From CAJBVG01 sp943371235 (GTDB taxonomy: Bacteria; Bacteroidota; Bacteroidia; Sphingobacteriales; Sphingobacteriaceae): a stretch of DNA of 7,136 nt. The number at the start of each line of letters is the position of its first letter. Position 1 is the first letter of the stretch. Where the stretch lies: contig CALRTZ010000077.1 in the NCBI GenBank assembly GCA_943371235.1, positions 1 through 7,136 on the forward strand, in the 5' to 3' direction. This document shows, piece by piece, positions 1-4,890 of this stretch. A program made the translations under genes and the position numbers. The notes below the pieces were generated by a model. That model saw nothing but the letters and a program-made list of their open reading frames with translations. It did not search any database and was not told where the DNA came from.

Positions 1-2
1 TT

Positions 3-112
3 TAAATTTTATAATAAAAAAGCTAGCTGCTGTTTGCTTTCTATTTTTAATTGCTACGGATTATACAGCTTGTATTCTATAAAATTAATTGCACGTTTTT
101 ATTCTAAAATTT
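3..112 (+). repeat. Left unit of the palindrome, bounded by 17-bp inverted repeats
   Basis: This unit starts with a 17-bp word at 4-20 and ends with its inverse at 96-112. They match at 16 of 17 positions; the mismatch is the central base (12 versus 104). Read towards the unit's outside, the word is TTTTTATTNTAAAATTT. The interior (21-95) contains the markers AGCTAGCTG, GCTACGGAT and ACAGCT. These reappear, inverted and diverged, in the right unit. Terminal inverted repeats around a short non-coding interior are what a miniature element would show, but no target-site duplication can be tested here because the left flank is outside the window. Confidence 0.65.
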
Positions 113-134
113 TAAAAGATTGAGAGAGGTAGTT

Positions 135-180
135 TAATAAGTTACATTGGTTATAGTTAGTTTAAGAAAAGTAACTATTA
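135..180. repeat. Central dyad within the palindrome spacer
   Basis: GTTAC at 141-145 pairs with GTAAC at 171-175. After bulging one base (140), TAATA at 135-139 pairs with TATTA at 176-180. This gives ten base pairs around a 25-nt loop. Its centre (~158) coincides with the centre of the larger palindrome, so it forms the tip of the same structure. It is AT-rich and on its own would not be significant. Confidence 0.4.
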
Positions 181-204
181 CAGCCTCAATTACATCAATA
201 CAGT

Positions 205-315
205 AAATTTTAAAATAAAAACGTGTGACTCTTTATATAAATAGCTGTTTATACAATCCGAAGCACCTATTTTATAGAAACGAAACACTGACTGGCTTTT
301 TTATTTTAAAATTTA
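205..315 (-). repeat. Right unit of the palindrome, inverted copy of the left unit
   Basis: This unit is bounded by the same 17-bp word, at 205-221 (inverted) and 298-314 (direct). These two copies are perfectly complementary, and the match extends to 18 bp as 204-221 with 298-315. The interior carries AGCTGT (243-248), ATCCG (256-260), GAAGC (260-264) and TATAGAAA (273-280). These align in opposite orientation with the left unit's interior. Unit length is about 110 bp, against 109 bp on the left. The minus-strand transcript of the kinase/regulator operon would run into this unit directly after the regulator stop codon, so it could serve as the operon's 3' structure. Confidence 0.65.
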
Positions 316-332
316 TTGTATTGAAAAAAAAA

Positions 333-1031
333 TCACATTCGTAATAGTTTACGAACCTGTTCGCGGTAATTTCTACCAACAGGGATGGTATGTTTTTTTA
401 TTTCGAATTCTGTTAAGGCCATTGAATCTACTTTATCTAAAGCAACAATAAAAGAACGGTGAATGCGTAGAAATTGATTTGCATTTAATTGCTTTTCTAT
501 TTCACTGATTTGCATTTTGCAAATAATTATTTTTTCAATGGTATGTAAATGAATATTCTCTTTATTGCTTTCTATAAATAATAGTTCAGATAAATTTATT
601 CTGATTAGTTTCTTATTTATATTAAGGTTAATGAATTGTTCGGTTGAAACTGTATCCATTTCTTGAAGGACCTTGGGCTTTTCGACAATTTTATTTACGG
701 CTTGTAAAAATCTAGAAAACTCTATCGGCTTTAATAAGTAATCGAGCACATTGTATTCATATCCTTTTAAAGCATACTCCTCATAAGCAGTTGTAATGAT
801 TACATTTGGAGGATTCTTTAAACTTTTTAAAAAATCCAGTCCTTTTATTTTAGGTAAGTTTATATCTAAAAATATCAAATCAACTTCATGATCATTTAAG
901 TAGCTAATGGCCGAAATTGCATCATGGTGCACTCCTACTAATTTCAAAAAGCTAAGCTCCGAAATATAATCGCTTATAATCTCTGCCGCTATCGGTTCAT
1001 CTTCAATTATAATACAGCTATATGTTTTCAT
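333..1031 (-). CDS. LytTR-family two-component response regulator
   Basis: This is a 232-residue transcriptional response regulator of the LytR/AlgR type. The N-terminal receiver domain (about 4-118) shows the acidic pair E10/D11, the phospho-acceptor D56 in FLDINLP, T80/T81 in IITTA, and the conserved K101-P102. The C-terminal LytTR DNA-binding domain (about 130-230) has the typical FLRIHRSFIV stretch (187-196) and IPVGRNYREQV (216-226). The length is normal for the family and all key residues are present, so it should be a functional phosphorelay output. Its start codon lies inside the 3' end of the kinase gene (14-bp overlap), indicating translational coupling and a dedicated partner. LytTR regulators usually bind paired direct repeats; the target here is not known. 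The divergent region beyond the kinase start is the obvious place to look. Downstream of its stop lies the large palindrome. Confidence 0.95.
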   Translation of the reverse strand: MKTYSCIIIEDEPIAAEIISDYISELSFLKLVGVHHDAISAISYLNDHEVDLIFLDINLPKIKGLDFLKSLKNPPNVIITTAYEEYALKGYEYNVLDYLLKPIEFSRFLQAVNKIVEKPKVLQEMDTVSTEQFINLNINKKLIRINLSELLFIESNKENIHLHTIEKIIICKMQISEIEKQLNANQFLRIHRSFIVALDKVDSMALTEFEIKKHTIPVGRNYREQVRKLLRM

Positions 1032-2070
1032 ACGAATTTAAGGAGATGAAAAGGCTTACTTCAAACAATTTATCGTTTTCTAAAATATCCAATTTATAGT
1101 TTTTATACAATAAACTTAACTGCCTTTTTACATTTGTTAAGCCAATACCGTGTTCATTTCCTTCTGAATTGCTTAATTCTTTAGAATTTTGCACATAAAA
1201 CAGTAATTCATTATTATTATTTATCTTACAATCTATTTTTACAAAAGCTCGTTCTGTACTTTCTGCAACTCCATGTTTAAAAGCATTCTCCACAAATGGC
1301 AAGAGTATTAATGGAGTAATGCTAGTGTTAGCTCCTAAGTTCTCAAAATTTAATTGCAAGTCTAGTTTATTTGAATACCTCAATTGCTCAAGTTCAATAT
1401 AATTACGAATTAAATCCCATTCTTCTTCAATTAATATCAAAGGTTTACGTGTGTCGTAAATCATAAATCTTAACATTTTTGATAATTTGAGAATTGCCTC
1501 TGAGCTTATCGCAGAGTTTTTTTTGCTTAATCCGTAAATATTATTTAAGGTATTAAAAAGGAAATGAGGATTGGTTTGGCTTTTTAAAAAACTTAACTCT
1601 GCTTCTAATTTAGATTTTACCAATAATTGTTCTTTCTCGCTTGATTTTAGTTGCAGTTTAAATAATTTTATTACTTGAAATACGCCTGAAACTGCAATAA
1701 TATCTATACTCGCAGTAAAGATCCTCATCATCGAAAACACTTCTATTTCTACTTCTGAATAAATAATTGGCAAAATAAAATAGAAAGTTATAAATCTATA
1801 TAATGATAATGAAAGTATAAATAAGCCTATTAATCGAACAAATAAATTTACTGAGTTTTTATTTTTATAAAATGATAAGAGTAAAACAGTACTTCCATAG
1901 GTAAACAATAATTTAGGAATTAACAGACTTAACTCCACTTTTAATGCTAATGCAAACCGTGCTAATTCAGAGATTGATGCATATGATGATTTAATCCATA
2001 TAAATTCTATATACGATTGAAATAACAAGTATAGTAACCAAAATATGAAGTGTTTATAGATTCTTGCCAT
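1018..2070 (-). CDS. Sensor histidine kinase, LytS/YehU-type (His_kinase family)
   Basis: This is a 350-residue inner-membrane kinase. About four hydrophobic segments (roughly residues 7-24, 48-67, 76-102 and 118-135) form the sensor part, with no recognisable extracytoplasmic domain. A charged, probably coiled-coil linker (138-165) follows. The catalytic part is of the His_kinase (PF06580) plus HATPase_c type. The phospho-accepting H169 lies in QTNPHFLFNTLNNI, the N-box is LLPFVENAFKHG with N262, and the glycine motif is HGIGLTNV (307-314). The length is typical of Bacteroidota members of this family. The ATG at 2070 gives a protein starting directly before the first membrane segment. It is the first gene of the operon and overlaps the regulator gene by 14 bp. 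The signal is unknown: these short four-TM sensors often have no identifiable ligand. Confidence 0.94.
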   Translation of the reverse strand: MARIYKHFIFWLLYLLFQSYIEFIWIKSSYASISELARFALALKVELSLLIPKLLFTYGSTVLLLSFYKNKNSVNLFVRLIGLFILSLSLYRFITFYFILPIIYSEVEIEVFSMMRIFTASIDIIAVSGVFQVIKLFKLQLKSSEKEQLLVKSKLEAELSFLKSQTNPHFLFNTLNNIYGLSKKNSAISSEAILKLSKMLRFMIYDTRKPLILIEEEWDLIRNYIELEQLRYSNKLDLQLNFENLGANTSITPLILLPFVENAFKHGVAESTERAFVKIDCKINNNNELLFYVQNSKELSNSEGNEHGIGLTNVKRQLSLLYKNYKLDILENDKLFEVSLFISLNSYENI

Positions 2071-2079
2071 AGTTTAAAT

Positions 2080-2115
2080 ATACAAATATGTAAAGAATAA
2101 ATTGATCATTTGTAT
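2080..2115. promoter_or_regulatory. 8-bp inverted repeat just upstream of the kinase start (possible operator)
   Basis: ATACAAAT at 2080-2087 is exactly inverted as ATTTGTAT at 2108-2115, with 20 bases between the arms. A third copy of the core ATACAAA lies at 2141-2147. On the minus strand the first arm reads as CATATTTG (2090-2083), one base off the Bacteroidota -7 consensus TAnnTTTG, and it is 13 bp from the kinase ATG. I see no good -33 partner. It could be part of the kinase promoter, an operator, or chance in AT-rich DNA. Confidence 0.25.
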
Positions 2116-2173
2116 CATCATATAAACGGCTAATTAAAACATACAAACAACCTTCAACTACATATAAAATACC

Positions 2174-2202
2174 TATATACTCATTAATAGGTTATATATA
2201 CT
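2174..2202. promoter_or_regulatory. 8-bp direct repeat with 21-bp period (candidate regulator site)
   Basis: TATATACT occurs at 2174-2181 and again at 2195-2202, exactly 21 bp apart, which is two helical turns. LytTR regulators typically bind two direct half-sites with about this spacing. The bases do not match the classical LytTR half-site, which contains GTT, so assignment to the adjacent regulator is only a hypothesis. The dyad ACCTAT/ATAGGT is interleaved with the repeat. Confidence 0.25.
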
Positions 2203-2209
2203 GTATCAG

Positions 2210-2235
2210 TTGCTTTATATAGTATAATAATTTTA
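2210..2235 (+). promoter_or_regulatory. Possible promoter for the FG-GAP gene
   Basis: TAATTTTA at 2228-2235 matches the Bacteroidota -7 element TAnnTTTG except for the last base. A TTG at 2210-2212 could be the -33 element, but the 15-bp gap is shorter than the usual spacing. It lies about 47 bp before the ATG at 2282. This is weak evidence in such AT-rich DNA. Confidence 0.2.
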
Positions 2236-2281
2236 AGAAGGAATGATTCTTTAAAATTGATTTAATTAATTAAGCAAAAAC

Positions 2282-3970
2282 ATGAAAAAAATTCTACTTA
2301 TCAGCTGCATACTAATTTTAACGAAAAATTTAGACGCGCAAAATTTTATAAAAATTACGCAAGGTTCGGTAGTAAATACACCGAGCGACTCTAGGTCTGT
2401 AAATTGGGTAGATATAAACAATGATGGACTTATAGACTTAATGATAACGAATGGGTTGAACACTGGTGAAAATAATTTCCTGTACATAAATAAAGGGAAT
2501 GATGTATTTGAATCAATAAACACTATCGACCCCATCGTAAATGATTTATCGCCTTCTGATGGTGCGACTTGGGCAGATATAGATAATGATGGAGATGTAG
2601 ATTGTTTTGTTGCCACTTGGTATAACAAACTAAACTTATTATACCTCAACAATGGGAATGGGAGTTTTACACAAATAAAAACAGGAAGTATAGCAACAGA
2701 ATTCACCTATTCTGAAACTGCTTCATGGGCAGATTATGATAAGGATGGTAAATTAGATTTATACATTACAAATTCTGAAGGTACACGTAAAAATATATTA
2801 TACAAAGGGAATGGCGACAGTACCTTTACGAAAATACTAAACATAGCACCTGTAAACGATGCTTTTAAATCGCGTACAGTAAATTGGATTGATTATGATA
2901 ATGACCATGACTTGGATTTGTTTGTGACGAATGAGGGTGGGCAAAAAGTGAATTTGTATAGAAATGATATGGGTGCTGGTTTTACGAAAATTACAACTGG
3001 GGTCTTAGCAAATATTGCGGGCGAAATAATGAGCAGTAGTTGGGCTGATGTTGATAATGATGGCGATTTAGACGTGTTTCTAAGTAATTATAATGCGCCA
3101 AACAGACTATTGAAAAACCAAGGCGATGGTACCTTTTTAACAGATACACTCGAAAGTTTGAATACACCTTTTACTTTTGGGAGCAGTTTCGGTGATATTG
3201 ATAATGATGGAGATTTGGATCTATATGTGAGCAATGCTTATGCTACAGGAAAATTAACAAATTTTTTATATCTAAATAATGGCGAAGGAATATTTACCGA
3301 AATAGATACAAGTATTGTTACGGCAGATTCTGGCTGGACATATGGTTGTGCATTTGGCGATTATAACAATGATGGATTTTTGGATTTAGCTACTGCAAAT
3401 TGTTATAACAAAATTCAGACGAACTCCTTATATAAAAATATTCCGAACGGTAATAATTGGTTCGAACTAGAATGTATAGGTACTGTAAGTAATAAATCTG
3501 CTATTGGTGCAAAAATAAAATTAAGCGCTATTGTTTACAATAAGTCGGTTACACAACTACGAGAAATTAGTAGCCAAACTGGGCATAACGGACAAAATAT
3601 GTTAACCGCACATTTTGGTTTAGCAGATGCTAGTATAATAGACAGCATTGTGATTGAATGGCCTTCTGGTAATATTGATGTATATAAAAACATCAATATA
3701 AATAAGAAATTAAAGGCATTTGAAAACATTAGCTTAGGTAAAGAATATCAAAAAAAAAGCGAACTAAAAATATTCCCAAACCCCGCGAGTAGTAAAATTT
3801 GGATAAAAGGATTAGAAAATAAAAACACATATTTTCGATTATATGATTTAACTGGCAAAGTACTTATAAACAATAGTTATACAGATGCTGGCATTGACTT
3901 AACTGAACTAGCACCAGGCATTTATTTTATTAATGTTGAGGGTAAAGTTTACAAAGTTGTAAGGTTATGA
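2282..3970 (+). CDS. Secreted FG-GAP/VCBS repeat protein with ASPIC/UnbV domain and T9SS sorting signal
   Basis: This is a 562-residue exported protein. A signal peptide (about 1-20: KK, then a hydrophobic stretch, ending in DAQ) is followed by seven FG-GAP/VCBS repeats. Each repeat has a W/F-x-D-x-D/N-x-D-G calcium-loop motif; they begin at D44, D99, D151, D204, D256, D305 and D360. The spacing of 49-55 residues suggests a seven-bladed beta-propeller. An ASPIC/UnbV domain follows (about 392-480), with NKSAIGAKIKL, HFGLADA and IEWPSG, as in CRTAC1-like proteins. The C-terminus (about 494-562) is a type A T9SS sorting domain (LKIFPNPAS, YDLTGKVL, LAPGIYFI). It is likely a surface or released adhesin or binding protein; no enzymatic residues are recognised. 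In the fourth loop H209 replaces the usual glycine. Its stop overlaps the next start (ATGA), so the two genes are probably translated together. The ATG at 2282 gives a proper signal peptide. Confidence 0.93.
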   Translation: MKKILLISCILILTKNLDAQNFIKITQGSVVNTPSDSRSVNWVDINNDGLIDLMITNGLNTGENNFLYINKGNDVFESINTIDPIVNDLSPSDGATWADIDNDGDVDCFVATWYNKLNLLYLNNGNGSFTQIKTGSIATEFTYSETASWADYDKDGKLDLYITNSEGTRKNILYKGNGDSTFTKILNIAPVNDAFKSRTVNWIDYDNDHDLDLFVTNEGGQKVNLYRNDMGAGFTKITTGVLANIAGEIMSSSWADVDNDGDLDVFLSNYNAPNRLLKNQGDGTFLTDTLESLNTPFTFGSSFGDIDNDGDLDLYVSNAYATGKLTNFLYLNNGEGIFTEIDTSIVTADSGWTYGCAFGDYNNDGFLDLATANCYNKIQTNSLYKNIPNGNNWFELECIGTVSNKSAIGAKIKLSAIVYNKSVTQLREISSQTGHNGQNMLTAHFGLADASIIDSIVIEWPSGNIDVYKNININKKLKAFENISLGKEYQKKSELKIFPNPASSKIWIKGLENKNTYFRLYDLTGKVLINNSYTDAGIDLTELAPGIYFINVEGKVYKVVRL

Positions 3971-4827
3971 AAAAAATAATGTTGTTGTTATGGCTATTGC
4001 ATGCTGGAGCAATGTATGGCCAAAATATAATTCGAATACCATTAGGAGAAAGGGTGAATATTGATGGAGAAATGAATAGTATTGAATGGGATGATTCGGA
4101 TTCTTTGGATATTAATTTCTCTAACAACACTAAAAAAGTAAGAGTATATTATAAACACGATGGATATAATTTACTTGCTTGTTATAAAGGAGATTTAGAA
4201 TCGGCAAACGTGCGTTTTCCGGAAATTTTATTAGACATAGAGTTTGATAGGTCCAATATATTTCAGCAAGACGATTGGTGGTTCCATGTATCGACTACAG
4301 ACTGTGAATACAAAGGCAGATATGGGCATTATGTTAATTGTGAATTAGAACGTCCTAATTGGGAAGCTGTAAATAATATAATTATTGGCGAGCCCATAAC
4401 TGATTTGGTAGAAATAAGCATTCCTTTTAGCACCATCAACCTAAATATTAATACTGTTGACACTATTGGAATTAGTTTTCTCATTACTAATACGGCAAAT
4501 GCTTTCCATCATTGGCCCAATGGTGCACATAGACTTTATCCGCTTACTTGGGGCAAGGCAGTATTCGACAAAACTGGATTAGGCTTATTCAACTCTAAGC
4601 TCGAACAATTCCAAGTGTTCCCCAACCCAAGTAATGATAAGGTTTATTTAAAGTTAAATTCTATAAGGATATCCGGTAACGAATCTGAAATTATAATTTA
4701 TACAATACAAGGTAGAAAGGTGCTACAATGTAAATACAAAGAGGAAGGGCTAGATATTTCTGATTTAAGTTCTGGACTTTATTATGTTCAGTATGAACAA
4801 CAAACTGTACCTTTTATCAAAAAATAA
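3967..4827 (+). CDS. Secreted CBM9/DOMON-like beta-sandwich protein with T9SS sorting domain
   Basis: This is a 286-residue exported protein. The signal peptide is about 1-19 (MKKIMLLLWLL to MYGQ). The central region (about 22-200) resembles the family 9 carbohydrate-binding-like/DOMON fold. It opens with NIDGEMNSIEWDDSD, continues with a KVRVYYKHDGYNLLACY strand pair, and has aromatic-rich stretches DDWWFHV (102-108) and AFHHWPNGAHRLYPLTW (179-195). Such domains bind sugars or heme in other proteins; the ligand here cannot be read from the sequence. C72, C113 and C125 are its only cysteines outside the sorting domain. Residues ~214-286 form a type A T9SS sorting domain (FQVFPNPSNDKVYL, IQGRKVL, LSSGLYYV). 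The start codon overlaps the preceding stop by four bases, which implies coupled translation and a related role, perhaps as a partner of the propeller protein. The CBM9 assignment is by pattern and less certain than the secretion signals. Confidence 0.85.
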   Translation: MKKIMLLLWLLHAGAMYGQNIIRIPLGERVNIDGEMNSIEWDDSDSLDINFSNNTKKVRVYYKHDGYNLLACYKGDLESANVRFPEILLDIEFDRSNIFQQDDWWFHVSTTDCEYKGRYGHYVNCELERPNWEAVNNIIIGEPITDLVEISIPFSTINLNINTVDTIGISFLITNTANAFHHWPNGAHRLYPLTWGKAVFDKTGLGLFNSKLEQFQVFPNPSNDKVYLKLNSIRISGNESEIIIYTIQGRKVLQCKYKEEGLDISDLSSGLYYVQYEQQTVPFIKK

Positions 4828-4890
4828 AAAAATAAAATCCAATCTCAAAATCTTGTCGTAAGTGAGTTAAATATTTAAAAACACACACAT

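Larger units (their letters stand above)
3..315. repeat. 313-bp imperfect palindrome (two inverted ~110-bp units)
   Basis: The left arm (3-112) and right arm (205-315) are inverted copies of each other in almost constant register: paired positions sum to 317 or 318 throughout. The best blocks are 92-112 with 205-225 (20 of 21 pair), 3-23 with 295-315 (20 of 21), 57-62 with 255-260 (6 of 6), 52-55 with 262-265 (4 of 4) and 38-44 with 274-280 (7 of 7). Blocks between them have diverged. A 92-bp spacer (113-204) carries a weaker central dyad. The element fills the whole gene-free stretch and ends 17 bp from the stop codon of the minus-strand response regulator. It could be a fold-back miniature mobile element, a pair of inverted interspersed repeats, or a DNA or RNA structure. 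The left end touches the window edge, so the true boundary is unknown. I see no protein-coding gene here. Confidence 0.8.
2071..2281. other. Divergent intergenic region between kinase operon and secreted-protein genes
   Basis: This 211-bp, very AT-rich region must carry the promoters for both the minus-strand kinase operon and the plus-strand FG-GAP gene. I find no RNA gene and no convincing ORF. It contains an 8-bp inverted repeat near the kinase start (2080-2115), an 8-bp direct repeat with 21-bp period (2174-2202) and a 6-bp dyad ACCTAT/ATAGGT (2171-2176 with 2187-2192). There is also a possible Bacteroidota-type -7 element near 2228. These are listed separately where they can be defended. 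Confidence 0.6.

Noticed and set aside
146..178. ATAGTTA/TAACTAT 7-bp hairpin in the palindrome spacer
   Set aside because: It competes with the central GTTAC/GTAAC dyad, has a 12-nt loop and only one G-C pair; not separable from chance.
1..332. CRISPR array or integron attC sites as an explanation of the repeats
   Set aside because: The repeats alternate in orientation and have only four copies with unequal spacing, so this is not a CRISPR array. The arms lack the GTTRRRY/RYYYAAC boxes expected at attC ends.
2191..2219. GTT-containing words at 2191 and 2209 as a classical LytTR site
   Set aside because: Their spacing is 18 bp instead of about 21 and neither word matches the half-site consensus at enough positions.
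2243..2254. ATG-ATT-CTT-TAA mini-ORF preceded by AAGAAGG, a possible leader peptide
   Set aside because: It has three codons only, the purine run is nearly adjacent to the ATG, and Bacteroidota rarely rely on such sites; most likely chance.
2266..2706. 146-codon open frame on the minus strand
   Set aside because: It lies opposite the signal peptide and first FG-GAP repeats of a clear gene and shows no domain or plausible composition; it is a shadow frame.
3535..4130. Minus-strand open frames at 3535-3729 and 3930-4130
   Set aside because: Both are antisense to well-supported coding domains (ASPIC/UnbV and the CBM9-like protein) and have no recognisable features.
4828..4890. Separate promoter for the CHRD gene (TTG at 4853, TAAATATTTA near 4868)
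   Set aside because: The spacing is too short and the -7 match is poor; it cannot be supported over read-through from the upstream genes.
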